A DNA stretch of 64,000 nucleotides, from contig JANBVO010000002.1 in assembly GCA_030052745.1 (NCBI GenBank), positions 744,001 to 808,000 on the forward strand. The letters run 5' to 3'. The DNA is from Pleurostoma richardsiae. Lineage: Eukaryota; Ascomycota; Sordariomycetes; Calosphaeriales; Pleurostomataceae. This document shows, one piece after another, positions 43,949 through 56,665 of this stretch (its first letter is position 1; each line of letters starts with the position of its first letter). A program made the translations under genes and the position numbers. The notes below the pieces were generated by a model. It was given only the letters and a program-made list of their open reading frames with translations. It searched no databases and had not been told where the DNA came from.

Positions 43949-45340
43949 TCACTCGCCCTCCACCCACGCATCCGTCATCTCCAGCCCCTTAAGCACCTCC
44001 TCAATGTCCGCCGGGTCCGTGATGGCCCACACGCCTCCGCCCTTGACCTTGTCCGTCCCCCTCATGCCGACCTCCTTGCCCACCAGGTTCCTGCCCACCT
44101 TCCCGGGCCCGATGCCGATCCACCTCCGCACCCGCTCCTCCTGGTCCAGGTACCGGATGCTGTCCCACCACCGCACCGTCTCCAGGCACTGCCGCGCCAG
44201 CAGGTCCTTGAGCTCGGCCCTGCTCTGGAACGGCCGCGCCGTCACGTTGCTCACGCACGGCACCCGCCCCGGGAACGTCACCACGTCTCCGCCGCCGCCG
44301 CCCTCCTCCTCCAGCAGCGCGCGCATCGTCGCCACCGCCGGCGCCATGAAGGGGCTGTGGAACGGGCTGTCGCTGTTGAGCCGCACGGCGCGCGGGTCGT
44401 GGCCCAGGAACTGCCGCACGTGCGCGACCAGCGTGCGGATCCGCTCGATGCTGCCGCTCAGCACGATCTGGTTGCGCGAGTTGACGTTGGCGATGGACAC
44501 CTGGTCCACGGCGGGCACGTGCTCGCTGCTCTCCGCCTTGGAGGCCCCCGGCCCCACGAAGTCCCGGATCGCGGCCACCAGCCGGGGCAGGTGCTCCGGC
44601 TCCGTGACCAGCGCCACCATGCCGTAGTCGCCGCCGCCGAAGTCCTGGCGCGCGCGCGCCGTCGCGTCGGCCATGGCCTCGGCGCGCACGCGCACCATGC
44701 GCAGGCTGTCGCGGAAGTCGAGGATGCCGGCGGCGACGAGGGCGGCGAACTCGCCGAGGGAGTGGCCCAGCGTGAAGTCGACGCGGTCGGCGACGCTGAA
44801 GCCGAAGTCGCGCTCCAGCACGCGCAGGATGATCACCGAGGTGGCCATGATGGCGGGCTGGGCGTTGGGCGTGGCGGTCAGGGCGTAGCCGGGCCCGTCG
44901 CGGATGACGCGCGAGAGGCGGAAGCCCAGGGTGTCGTCGATCTCGTCGACGAGCGGCTGTACGGTCGCGGGGAAGGCCTCGAGCCACGGGGTGATCATGC
45001 CGACCTTTTGGACGCCCTGGCCTGTGTGGTGGTAGATGCTGGGTTAGAGGTGCTGTCCAGAGTTCATCAAAGTGATGGAAGAGGCAGTAGATAGGTAGGC
45101 ATCTGACGTACCTGGGAAGAACATCGCAGTCTTGGGCCTGGTCGTCTGGTTATTATTGCTGCTGCTGCTGCTGCTGCTGCTGCTAGAGGAGGCATGGCGT
45201 AGCGACGGAGCTGCCGGGCGGCATGCACTACCGGATAAAGGTGAAGCGAAAGAGGAGGAGGGAGAGGAGGAGGAGCTGCATCTCGGTCGGGACCTCGCTG
45301 GCGGTCGCACATGCACGCAGCGTAGAGCTCTCATGGCCAT
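43949..45340 (-). CDS. MCT1: Mitochondrial malonyl-CoA:ACP transacylase
   Basis: Loads malonyl groups onto mitochondrial acyl carrier protein for type II fatty acid synthesis, which feeds lipoic acid production. Exon 45340-45112, intron 45022-45111 (90 nt), exon 45021-43949; 433 aa. The N-terminus is rich in Arg/Ser/Ala with a serine run coded by a CTG/AGC repeat, typical of a mitochondrial presequence. The catalytic core begins TAMFFPGQGVQKVGM across the splice; GHSLGEF carries the nucleophile Ser164, ANVNSRNQIVLSG and SPFHSPFM hold the second active-site His, and the final part is IGIGPGKVGRNLVGK. Length and motif order fit yeast Mct1 rather than a domain cut from a polyketide synthase. Confidence 0.93.
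45157..45184. repeat. CTG/CAG trinucleotide run in MCT1 exon 1
   Basis: About nine tandem trinucleotides, read on the minus strand as AGC serine codons in the presequence of MCT1. Such runs vary in length between strains. Confidence 0.85.
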
Positions 45341-47598
45341 GCGCTAGCTGCGAGGAAGCTGCGGCGGGCAACGGACTCGCTTGCTCATGAGGCAGCCGAA
45401 GATGTCATGGCACAGAAACTGCTTTGCAAAATCGAGGAAGCTCGGCAGGCCTCGGCTGTCTTGGGAGCGGATGACCAGAAGTAGTACGGCTAAGCAAGGA
45501 GGGACAAGTCGCTCATTGCTCCGGGGAAGTGGGGAGTAGAGGAGGGCGGGGGCTGCGGAGAACGGCATTGGGGGGAATCCGCCCAGCCGAACTTTTATGC
45601 CATGTAAATATTTATTGACCCTTTTTGAGGTTCAACACTAATTAGCCAGCCAGCACCGGACTTCTTGAGAGCATGATACATGTAGAAGCAATACAGAAGC
45701 GGATAGGATTTTGGAAATACATAAAGCAGATCTATGGCAGGAGTCACTGCTCATCACCACACTCATACCTCCGGCCGGGACACACACTATTTCATCCAAC
45801 GTGACAAGATAACCGTCTGCAATGTCCCGTCCCAAGCCGGCCCCTCCTCATCACCACCAGGGCCTTCCCCTTCTCTTCTCCATTTCGTGTTCTTTCCACT
45901 CGTGCTGATACCCACGTACCGCCATGCTATGACAGGGCTTTCCTTGCCAGGGGCGAGTTGATGTTGTGCGCGGCGGGCGCTCTGGTCTAACCACTAGGGG
46001 AAGAGGTCCACTGTCGCCGGCGAGCAAGCCGCCGCGGGAGCTAGATCTTGAAGTATTAAGTATCTCTCTATAGTCGACGCTGTCGTGACGCGAGGCGCAC
46101 CTGGAAATCCCGCTGCAAAAGACACCCGGGCGGGCAGAGACACCCGGGCGGGCAGAGACACCCGGGCGGGCAGAGACACCCGGGCGGGCAGAGACACCCG
46201 AGCGGGCAGAGACACCCGAGCTGTGACATTGCCCCATATTGACAGCTAGCCCAAGATTGGTAGTCACGCAAACTCAGTCTTATAGAGACTCCTCCTAAGA
46301 TTCCGGATTCAGTCAATCCTTTCTCAGTCCATCAACGCCGCGTGCGATATCAAGGGGAAGGGAAGAACACAGGTGCGCATATGTCTGGAGAGGGGCTGAT
46401 ATAAATCGCCTTAGGCGACCAGCTGCCTGACCCCCATGGTATCATTTTCAGCTCATCACAGGGGCGCAAGTGCTGGGACACGCATCGGCCGGCCATTGGC
46501 TTCGAAACGACAACGCTGATGGTGGCTTAGCCAACCGTCATCGCGGGAGGGGAACGAACAAGAGTGCTGATGCAGGCGAGGCTCTCACGACCATCACGAC
46601 TCGCAGACGCTTTTACGGGGATTTTTGATCCGTCAAATTGTCCCTGACCCGTCTATCAACGACACCTCCTCCCCCCCATCATGTCTCTCCCTCCCTTTCT
46701 CTCATCCTCTTCTCTAGACGGTACACCCTCACAACACCTCCCGGAAGATCCTCTCTCCCATCTCCCATCTCTATCCTGCATCCCCATCAACACAAACCCT
46801 CTCCAGATCGGACGTCCGTCACTCGTCCCACCCTCGATGTTTTTTGTTTCTTCTCACCAAACACAACAAGTATTATAAACAGACAGGGAGGGAGCGGACG
46901 ACATGAAAGTTTGAAGTAAATGAAGAGAAAACCAGGAACCCGACCCAATGCTAGTAGAAACCCTCAGGCTTGCAGCGGGGAGAGACCAAAATCCTAACAA
47001 CCCTGTTGCGCCGTTGCTGCGCAGTATCACATGCCAAGTCAACTAACGAGTATGTATGCCGATTCCGTCATGAGGAGAGGGGGGAAAGGAAGGTCGTCCC
47101 AGGCCACCGGCATGTGACATGGAGGGATCAAAGCCAGTTTCGCCTTCTTTCCCTTTTTGTTGCTCAATCCCTAGGTATGAGGCAGAGAGTCACTCTGTGG
47201 ACCGGGATATGGCGAGGAAACCCGTATTCTATCCGTCCGGCATTGCCCAGAAATACATGATCCGCCGCAGATACGAGAGTCCAGTGCCAAAAGGCATGAT
47301 TAGATCGTGAAGAGGCGCTGAGAGGGCCAGCCGTAGGTGGTGTGAATCGTGGTATATCAATGAACGGAACGTCATGACGGAACAAGGAGCCCTTTATATT
47401 CCGGACAACGAGGAAGAGCCAAGATTCGTGCGGCGGGGTCGGAACCCTTCCTCATGGCGGTGCAGTCTGCGAGATATGACACCCAGACATTCTATCAAGC
47501 ATGTCAGGATATCGAACCGCGGTGGGCAGCGGGACGAGGTGCGAACGGCCAGAATCGGAGAGGACTAGAGACTAACCATCAAACCACCGGAAGGGGAC
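45341..47598. other. Intergenic between MCT1 and casein kinase I
   Basis: 2.3 kb between two minus-strand genes: MCT1 promoter on the left, kinase 3' flank on the right. It contains an 18-bp minisatellite at 46121-46223. Open frames crossing the repeat arise because 18 is a multiple of three; none carries a known motif. Confidence 0.5.
46121..46223. repeat. 18-bp minisatellite, about 5.7 copies
   Basis: Tandem units GACACCCGGGCGGGCAGA begin at 46121, 46139, 46157, 46175 and 46193, with a partial copy at 46211. The first four units are identical; the last two share a G-to-A change (CCCGAG), which points to recent spread of the unit from one side. Confidence 0.92.
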
Positions 47599-49163
47599 CT
47601 AACCGCAGCATAGCACCTTCATGAACTTCTGGAAGCCAGTCGGCTGAGCCTCAGGCTGTCGGCCGTTAGTCGGCGACCCCTGGCCCATGCTGTGACCCTG
47701 GTGCATCGGCCGCTGGGGCAGGTTCTGCGTGCTCGTCTGGAACTGAGCTTGCGTGGACCCCGTCGGCGTGGCCATGTCCCGGAGACCCCCGGCTCCGGAG
47801 CGGCCCTGCGTGTTCATCAAGGCGCCTGGGGCGTTTCGCCGATCTCCCTTGGGATTCTGTTTGATCGGTGAAGGAGGCGGGGGTTGCGCGGCGTTTAAAC
47901 GGTCGACCGTCAGGCGTGCGCGAGGGTCGCTCTGGTGAGGCGTACCAGTGCCGCCGCGGGAGTTTCCGTGCAGCTCCATGTTCGAAGCTCCTGGTCTCTG
48001 GTTAGGATTGTGCAGAGCACCGGGACGGTCCCACTCGCTCTTCTTGTCCTTGCCAATTTTCATCCAATCATATTCTCCATCCTCAACGCCGCCGGACTCC
48101 TTGAGCGCCTGCGTGAAGAGATCACGTAGGTAGTCATAATCGGGCGTGTCCTCGAAGCCGAGGTTTCGGACATAGGTGAGGTACTTCTCGAACTGGATCG
48201 GGAAGCCTTCGCAGAGCTCCTTGATGGGGGTCGTCTGCTTCTTCTCACCAATCTTCTCGTACTTCTGCTTGTTGGTGGCAGCCTTGAGACCTTGCCACGG
48301 CAGACCTCCTCGCAGGAAGTACATGAAAACATGTCCTAGAGCCTCCAGGTCGTCTCGCCTCGACTGCTCCCGGCCCAGATGGGTGTTGATGCTCATGTAT
48401 CTAGCCGTGCCGGAAAGACTCTTCCGCTCGCGATAGGGAATGTGCTGCTTGGTCTTCGGGTCCCGATATTGCTTGGCCATACCGAAGTCGACGACATGGA
48501 TGACGTTTGCAGTCTTGGTCCCAGGCCGTCCAATCAGAAAGTTGTCGGGCTTGATATCACGGTAGATGAGGTTCTTTTCGTGGATAGTCTGAACGCGAGA
48601 AAGCTGCAGATGATCACGTTAGCACTACGCAAATGGAAATGGGAGGCTACCCATTGTAAAGCTGCGTGCATACCATCTGCTTGGCGACCATGACTACCGT
48701 CTTGATAGTGAATCGTCGGTTGCAATGATCGAAGAGGTCCTCAAGGGAGGGACCAAGGAGGTCAATGACGAGGATGTTATGCAGGCCTTCCTGGCCAAAG
48801 TAGTACACATTCGGGATGCCGGCTGCAGTAGGGAGAAGGTCAGAGTACAGCTTACAGTGGCCAGGAAATAGACTGGTTACTCACGGCATCCAACCAGGAT
48901 CTTGTATGTCCGGTACTCATCTCGAAGCTGCGGAGCATCGCTCTTGCGAGGTTCCTGTCATGGTATACGATGAGCATTGTGCCTAGATACTTACAGCACG
49001 GTTGGGGGGACGCTGAGGGGGGATGGCAACGTACGAATTTGATGGCGACTTGCTGGTTGTTGAGCAGGTTGGTGCCCTCGAAAATGACGCCGAAGGAGCC
49101 CTCGCCGATTTTCTTTCCTACTCTATAGTGCACGCCAACGACATTGGACGATGAAGACGCCAT
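47599..49163 (-). CDS. Casein kinase I, membrane-type (YCK/Cki1 group)
   Basis: Ser/Thr protein kinase of the CK1 family; the yeast Yck1/2 group is anchored to the plasma membrane and acts in nutrient sensing and endocytosis. Exons 49163-49035, 48954-48885, 48822-48674 and 48603-47599 give 450 aa. [14 protein letters not shown] is the glycine loop, [19 protein letters not shown] crosses intron 1, [15 protein letters not shown] crosses intron 2, [15 protein letters not shown] is the catalytic loop and [12 protein letters not shown] the DFG segment. [15 protein letters not shown] is diagnostic of CK1. The Pro/Gln/Gly-rich tail ends KVLCCG, a dual-Cys palmitoylation site as in Yck proteins, which separates it from the nuclear Hrr25/CK-1a type. 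The 5' leader looks long: the region before the ATG is C/T-rich on this strand to about 49.9 kb. Confidence 0.94.
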
Positions 49164-52100
49164 TGTGGAGGATTGTGTTGACCGAAGCGGACGGGGTCGA
49201 GTCCGACGGAGGAGAAAGGAGAAAGAGGTTGTGGTCGGTCAGGAGGAGGCCAGCAGAGGCTGCCGTTGCGGACGAGGCACGGTCGTGAATGATCCGGGGG
49301 GAAGTTGTCGGGTCCGACAGTCTAACGACAAGGAGAACTGGCGGTCAGCAAAAGAGAACCGTGCATTCTTCTGCACCCTGAGAGCGCCGTGCAAGTCCGA
49401 ATGAGGAAACGCGGCAATGAAGTGCGAAGGGGAAGAGAAATGAATGTGATGGATGACAGCAGAGATGATATCAAGAGACGATGGATTGATTCTGGGCCGC
49501 AGGCGTCGGGGGAGGGGGGGAAGGAAGGGAGGGAAAGACAAGAGGCACTCTGGTTCGCCTGGCTCGATGTGTGGTGCTTGGTGCTGCAGCATGTGCTGAT
49601 CGATGGCTGGTGCCGTACCAGCTGGGCAGACTGAGTGGCAGACTTTGCAGGCCAACCAGGCAAAAGGCCGAGCCGGAGCAGGCGAAAGACGGCACCTGGT
49701 AGCACGGCCACACAACCGCCCACCACCAAGCAGGAGGGACCGCTTTTGGCTTGGAGAACGGCTGATGGGGGGATTTGGAGAGGTAGGAAAGGGTGCATCG
49801 CGTCGTACCTTGGTGCGAGAAACCACAGCCCGTCACAGCTCAAACAAAATGAGGGAAACACAGCAATCGACCTCCGGAGAAGAATCTTGCCGTCCGTCTG
49901 CGGCCGTGGGTTGACCAGCGAGGCTCGCAGGTGGTGTGTCTTGTCGGGTGGAGGGTGGTGGAGGGAGACTGACGGGCGGGAGGTGGAAGAAGGTCGAGAG
50001 TGAGTGACTGGCTGTGAGGGCGAAGAAGAATTGGGAGCATAGGAGGCACCGGAGAAAGAAAGGTACCGGCGCGCGCCCCTTGTCAGCGTGTGGTTGGGAA
50101 GTACCAGCGCTAGCCAGCCATTCTTGCCAGTTAGCGCCAGATGTACCTCCCACGCTGCACGGCCTTCTTGCCCAGGGCTGACGTGGCCAGAAAGCGAGGC
50201 GCTCGACTCCCAGGCTTAACAGCGCCACAGCCATCTCCGCCAGAAACTGCCAATTGCCAAACCGGGGCCAGGTAAGGTACGCGGGCGGCCCGCCAAGATG
50301 CAACGGTGCAATAAGTACCTTGCCTATTCCAAGCTGTCCATCGTATTTCCGCCCGCTGTCCCCTGCAGAGACGCAGCTCTGCTCCGGTCGCCGACGCCTC
50401 TCGCAGAACACAACAGCAGCATCTGCAGCAGCCTATGCAGCCTCTGACGCCCAAAATAGCCTTGCCAGCTCACGCGTCCGTCTGTCTCGTCCCCGAATCC
50501 TCTCGTCCTCTCGTCCAGCTATGCTCCGCCTGCTTATCTGGATGGCTGCTTGTTGTCCCAGAGACAATCTGGACCGACTGCGACCAACCTCGACCCTGAC
50601 CTGATAGACTTGGCTTGACTGGAATGTCATCTGTGTCTCGGCCCTCGCTCGCCAACGCCCGGCGGGGGCCCCCGTTCACACCAAGCCTAGTTGGCGGCGA
50701 GGCCGCGCCCAATCTTCGCACTCTAGAACCTCTGGCACGACGCTAAGCTTGCAATCAGAAGCTGCGAGCAAGAACAAGGGGCTTTTGGCAAGGGGTGGCT
50801 CAGTGCGCCTTTGCCGGGGCAAATTGCCGCTAGAGCGCAATCTGGCGATTCCCGTGAAGATCCATCTCAATCTCGCTCCCTTTTCGCTCATCTCTCTTTG
50901 CGGAGGGGCAACAGGGGAGGGGGGGGGAGCTCATTGGAGATTTCTACTCTACAGTCTGGCGGGCCCCTTGGGGCCATCCTTGCTACCTCGCAATGCATCA
51001 CTCAGAACAGCTTCTGCAACCCCCATCAACCAGACGAAGGTCATGAGACAGCGAATGGTGAACACATGAATTACTTATGTATGCCTGCTAGGACGGGTCA
51101 AAGGACACGGGACAGCGTAGTCTCCCGCTTTCCAGGGTCTTATCTTCTCCCTCTGCCGGTCCTGCTCCGAGTCCTGAAGATCAGCTGCTGCGGTCATACC
51201 TTATCCCGCCCCTGACCTTCGGACGATGACGATCGGTTGCGCAAAGAGGCACCGCATGAATCACCTCCGACAGCTGGGCCAGCCGGGGACAGGAAGCTTG
51301 CTGCAGCGGCAATCACTTTCTGGCCTGCATAAGATGCCCTGCTAATTCCTCTTTTCGTCCCTGACCCCTGCGCTCCTGTTCGGAGGTTTCCCACGGCACG
51401 CCGCACGAAAACGGCATAAGACTGGTAATTATGATTCAACGCCCTGCGAATCAGGGAGTGCGCAGGCCCTCCAACAACAGAGACACAAGAGTCGGTAGGA
51501 CTTCAGCTCTGAAGGGCGTCAACGTCGCCGTTTCTGTCAATGCCAGTTGGAGATGCTCTCTTCGCAAGTTGTATCTAGTCATGAACACTGCTGCCGGCGT
51601 TGGTTCTCCAAGCCGGGGAACCCGCTGCAGATAGGCGGGTATTAGATGGCTGGCGGTCCGCACTTCGGGAGGATGCGGCCAACAAACCAACAGCCGGAAG
51701 AGCCCTAGAAAGCCATGCCGACGACCAGGAACCCGATCCTGGGGCGGCTAACGATAGCTCGCCCGAGACTGTCCTCTGGCCTCTCCCAGGCCTTGGAGCG
51801 TAGTCGTCCGTCCCCTGCGTGGAGTGAGAACCTCTCGACTCAGTACCTAGTAAATGGTCGGAGCTACCTCCGAGCGATAGAGACCGAATTGTACATAGAT
51901 ATGATCGAAATCAATGCTTCGCCGCCGTTTGTGTCAGTTTCTCAACCGGAACCTAAGATGCTTTCAATATTATGTATGCCACAGCAAAGAAACGAGGACA
52001 CAGATAGCATATTGCCCTCATAACCCGTTTTGTCTTCAATGAGCCAGTGTCTGTACACGCAGAAAGATAAGAAACAGGACAAGCAGGTTTTCCGATGCCA

Positions 52101-52345
52101 CCAAGCAACCCAGCGATGATGTGATTGATCATGCAGAATCAGGAAAGATTATATAGACACAGTGAAGGTAGTTGTACAACCACGCCGATGAACGCCCCTT
52201 TTTCTTCGCACAACCCGGTGCTAGCCATTTCATGATAGGAAATCAAGCCCGGAAGAGGCCCCGTGTCTGTCGGGCTGGATCATGCCCGTTATTCGCTTTT
52301 TCTCCTCCGTCCCCTTCGCATCCCCCCTCCACTGAGACACGCTGC
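49164..52345. other. Intergenic between casein kinase I and NUP133
   Basis: 3.2 kb without a recognised gene. Positions 49164-49900 are pyrimidine-rich on the minus strand, fitting a long leader and promoter of the kinase. The middle part (50.0-51.9 kb) has only short chance frames. The end is the NUP133 3' flank. Confidence 0.45.
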
Positions 52346-55300
52346 TCAGGCCTTGCCATTCGACGCTACGCCGTTCGCCGTCTTGGAGTGGCCATTCGCG
52401 CTCCCATTCCCATTCCCATTCGCGTTCGCCCCAGCGGCGGTGACGCTGTCGAAGTAGAAGTCGGTCGTCTTCTGCGCCGCCTCCAGTGCTGTCTGTGTCC
52501 ACTTGTTGAGCTGGCAGTGCTCGACGTACTTCCGCAGTGTCGCGTCCTCCCACTTCATGGCGTCGAGCAGCTTCTCCCGGAAGTTCTCCTCCATGTCGTT
52601 GAACCGACTGTCGAGCCCTTCGGTGTAGACGCCCAGCGCCTCGGACGGCTTGACGAGATCGAGATCCTCGCCCTCTTGGCGGCCTGGATTACCGGGTTAG
52701 TCATCGTAGTGTACGGGGACCAAAGGCGCGAGCCAACTTACTATACACACAGCAAGCATAGATCGTGTGGTATGCGTTCGTGAGGCTCAGAGCCTCGAGG
52801 ACCACCTCGTCGGCCTGGTTGCCAGTATTGTTGATGCGAGACCAGTCGTCGCGGTTGAAGCACCTCCTCCAGATGAGGCGCTTTGCTTGCCGCTGCTCAT
52901 CTCCCTTCAAGCTGAGACTCGCGACTCGCAGCGCCATGAAGAACTGGTCTTGCACGGCTTCCTCTTCCACTTCCTCTCGGTTGACGTGCACCAGAGTGAG
53001 AAGGTCGATCAGGGTCAACGCATCCAGAGCCTCGTGCTTAATGAGGCGGCTAAGAGCATTTTCGAGGACCTGGTGGAGGATCTTGTGCTTCTTGGGGATC
53101 TTGGGGGCGTGCGCCTCCATGGCTAGGACGATCTCCGCAGCCTCATCCACCGCGTTACTGATGGATGGCAGGATCATCTTGTACAGCTGGTCTTGGATGT
53201 TGATGACGCCGAGCTCTCGTTCGATCTTGCTGAGGTTGTCGTCTCGCTGCAAAGCGGCGTCAGGCTTCTTAGGGTCCACAGGCGTGGCCTCCCCGCCGGC
53301 ACCTTCAGCTAGGAAGGCCAGTTTGCCCAGACTAAGCTCAATCTTCTTATTCCACAGCTGCTGCTCTCGAGTAAGACCAATATTGAGCAAGGTCTCTGCG
53401 GCATGGTCGATATCTTGCTCCCGCTCAACATCGTTGATCCAGGAGATCTTTGCGAGCTCCGGCTTTTCTCTCAAGAACAGCGTTGCGTAACCTTGTTGAT
53501 CTGCAGCAGCGAAGTCTAGGACAGTCTGCACGCCACCGTCCAGGAGTAAGCGCTCATATGCTGGGAATGCGAAAGCCTTGCCGTACTTGTCGATGAACTG
53601 AGTCATCTGCTTGTGCTTGGCGTCGGCAGTGACCTTGAGCTCGATGGCGCGGTGATTGGGGGTGTCCCGCTGCTCAGCTTCCTTCCGCAAGGCGAGGATC
53701 TGTTCCACCACTAGTTCCGCCATCGCCGTCAGAGAGTGATGCTTTTCGCCAACCTCAATCGCTTGATCCCACAGCCCATAGTCCTTCAACTTGAGAATCT
53801 TCTCGTACCGATCCTGGCTGTAGAGTTTCGCACAGTGATCGCCAAACTGGACGGCCTTCTCCTCATCGCTGGTGGCTGCCCATCGGGAATACTCCTGGAG
53901 GGCGATGAGATACTGGTCGGTCAGGTTGGGCAAGTCTTCCCGTATAGACTCGATCAGACCTGGATCTGGCGCTCCAGGCGCGATTTGTGGCGGATAGTGT
54001 TGGTGCAGCCACATGTGGCAGAGCTCAACCAGACGCTTGAGGTTGTTTGTGATGAAGAAGGAAGAAGTCCATGGCTCGGGTAAGCCTCCATAATCGCTAA
54101 CCAGGATACCCTGCTCCATGTCTTCACTTGCTAGACCGTAGAAGGGGAGCTTCCTCATCCGGTATTCGAGAGCGCCGTGTAGGGACCCATAGGTAACGTG
54201 TACAGCCTCGTACATAAACCTCGTGATGGCACGTTCGTCCGCAAGATTGCTCTTGTGGACAAGCTTGATCATCTGATATGCCCACGGTATGAAGATTTCA
54301 ATGCGCCAGACGTCGTTGACGAACCAGTGCCTGACGCCATCAACCTCGCCAATAGCTCGGTTTGGATTCTTCTTTTCGTCTTCATGGATGAATTCCACGA
54401 TTTCCGACACGATAGTCTTCTTGCTGTCGTCCGGTCTCTCCGCCAGGAACTGCTCGTGTTGTTTCCAGATGGCAATGGCCGCATTCATCTTTTCTGCGTT
54501 CCACAGGAGTCCCCATTTAACGGGACGGCTCAGGTCGACCTTGAGGGTATTCAGATGAGACATGAGTCTGTCGAGGTAGGTAAGGCGCTGGCGCATACTG
54601 TACTCGAGAGCAGCAGGCAGACTCGACAGATACGTCGACGAGGAGCCAAGGATGTCGCGAGACAATTCCAACGCCGCCGTTCCGATCTCCTCGCTGGAGA
54701 ACTTGAGGTCCCGACGCCCTTCAAATACAAGAGGATTGTCGTCTTTAATTCCGAAAAAGACCGCCTGCTCCAGCTTACTCTTCGCCGTGACCTTTGGAGG
54801 CTCTTCGCTGGCAAAACGATCGATGTCCGTCAAGGCTATTCGAACGATACCAACACCCCTGATCATCAGAAGTGCTGCCGGATTCTTTGTCTTGGGTCGA
54901 TGGAGACGCATCCCTTCAAGCTCCTGGCCGTGTCCGAAAGGCTCCTCCATCCCCGATCCGACCACTTCTAGAGTATCATCGCTTCGCAAGTCAATGACGT
55001 CCTCGAAAGAAGCCGGTAGAACATGGGTCTCCTCCTGCAGCTGAGAATCTGGCGACACAGGCGGCCTAGCTAGTGACGCAATGACAGCCGCGCGGTCGAA
55101 GACGATGAACGCGACGAGAGCAGGCTTTGGCAGATAAAGCCTTGGCCGTTCCAGGGAGGAGGCGCTGGTGGGGCTGAAGTAGGATTCAAGGGTCCGTATC
55201 ATGCCAACGGTTATGCCACCGTCACTGAGTATCACCTCGACAAGGGCGTAGAGTGACTGGCGTTTGGTGTTGAAGGAGATCAGGAGAAGCAGATGCTGAA

Positions 55301-56665
55301 TTGAGTCGTCCTCCGAGTCGATGGCCTGAGTAAACCGAGTCACAGCTGTGTATCTCTTCTCGATCCCCCGTGGGACGAAGGTGAAGTCGAGCAGGTCGAA
55401 GGTGTCATGTTTGAAGTTGTTCAGCCCTGGGTCTATCTGCTGGAGGGCATTCACGATAGCCTCACGGGCGTCAACATCGACGAGTGTCTCGTGATGGCCG
55501 CCTCGGTGCACCCTCCAAGCATGCAATTTGCCAGACTTGGTAGCGGCCACAACGTTCCTCGGGCCAACCTTGTTGGTACCACCCGTCCGCACAGCAGCAA
55601 TATCGCCTCGATAGACAGCCTGCTTCAGCACATGGCGGATGCTGCCGAACAGACCACCGGTTGCTTGTCCGAGGCTACCTCGCAGAAACTGGACGGAGAT
55701 AGCGGGCTTGCCTTGACTGTCTCGTACGCTGACATGTGCCAGCCTGCCGGTACTAAAGGCAAGTATGAAACCAGTGGATTCCGCATTGGTCATTTGCACC
55801 ACGTGCTCGCCGGTGAACATGCCGGGTATGGTCTCCTCGACACCATGCCTCTGTTGGCGAAGAAAGTCGAGCGTAGCAGCGCTGGAAATGGATTCCCAGT
55901 ACGTGATCTTGCCACTTATGGGCATCACAACCACCAGGCCAGGTTCGTCATTTGCGGCGGAAGGAGAGACCATGCAGCCGAGCGGGAGGGGGTCAGATGC
56001 ATGTTTCGAGGGATATGGTAACGTGAAGACAAAGGTCTCGGGCGACGGTGTGACGGTGGTATACGGCCAGATCAAGGCGTGTGTGTGTGACAAACTAAGT
56101 GCGTAACCGTTTGACGAGCATATCGTGCCGTGTTGTCGACCTGAGGTGGCTAGTGGTCAGCTGCGGCAAGAGATGATTAAATTGAAGGGAACGCTTACTT
56201 GATGAGTCTGCGCGGATTCTGTCCGGAAGAGCTGGCAGTTTGCTGACAGTGTATGCATTGTTCGTCGTCTAAGGGCCATCGTTAGCTTGAAAGTGGGCAA
56301 CGAGCCGAACTGCGATGCCATGGACGCGGTGTGTTTCCTACCAATACAACGCTTCCATCGCCTTTGCTTGTCCTCTCAGCAGCCTTGGGCTTCTTGGAGC
56401 GCACGCTCAGTTCTCTTCGTGGGATGACCGCTACGTTCTCGATTCCGTCGGGCCGCGTGTTGAGCTTGGCAATGCTCCTGTCCGGCTTCACCTCCAGCAT
56501 TTCGGGCTGGGCGTCTGGATTGACAAAGGTTTGCTCCGTTAACGGGAGCCGCTGACGCTTAGCCTTGGGCTGCTGAACGAGGCTGTCAGAGCTCAACGGA
56601 CGCTGCCGCCGTCGGCTGCGGGTCGCCATGGCAGGCCCGCCTTCAGTGTTCGCTGGAGAGAACAT
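52346..56665 (-). CDS. NUP133: Nucleoporin Nup133
   Basis: Scaffold subunit of the Y-shaped (Nup84/Nup107-160) complex in the nuclear pore. Exons 56665-56342, 56268-56199, 56140-52742 and 52683-52346 give 1376 aa. The N-terminus is basic (RSRRRQRPLSSDSL, AKRQRLPL) and leads through VRSKKPK and KGDGSVVLTTNNAYTVSKLP across introns 1 and 2. The beta-propeller starts at CSSNGYALSLSHTHALIWPY and contains MPISGKITYWESI, GSLGQATGGLFGSIRHVL and VVAATKSGKLHAWRV. The rest is an alpha-helical stack (KWGLLWNAEKMNAAIAIWKQ, YDRYEKILKLKDYGLWDQAI-like segments), ending with KYVEHCQLNKWTQTALEAA and an Asn/Gly/Ala-rich tail. Introns are 58-73 nt. Length is in the usual range for filamentous fungi. Confidence 0.93.

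Noticed and set aside
44001-44987. 328-codon frame overlapping MCT1 on the same strand in another frame
   Set aside because: It is Arg/Ala/Gly-rich without motifs. The overlapping frame has GHSLGEF and the full transacylase order.
46068-46316. Tandem repeat considered as a CRISPR array or repeat protein
   Set aside because: The units abut with no spacers, the genome is eukaryotic, and the repeat frames lack flanking conserved sequence.
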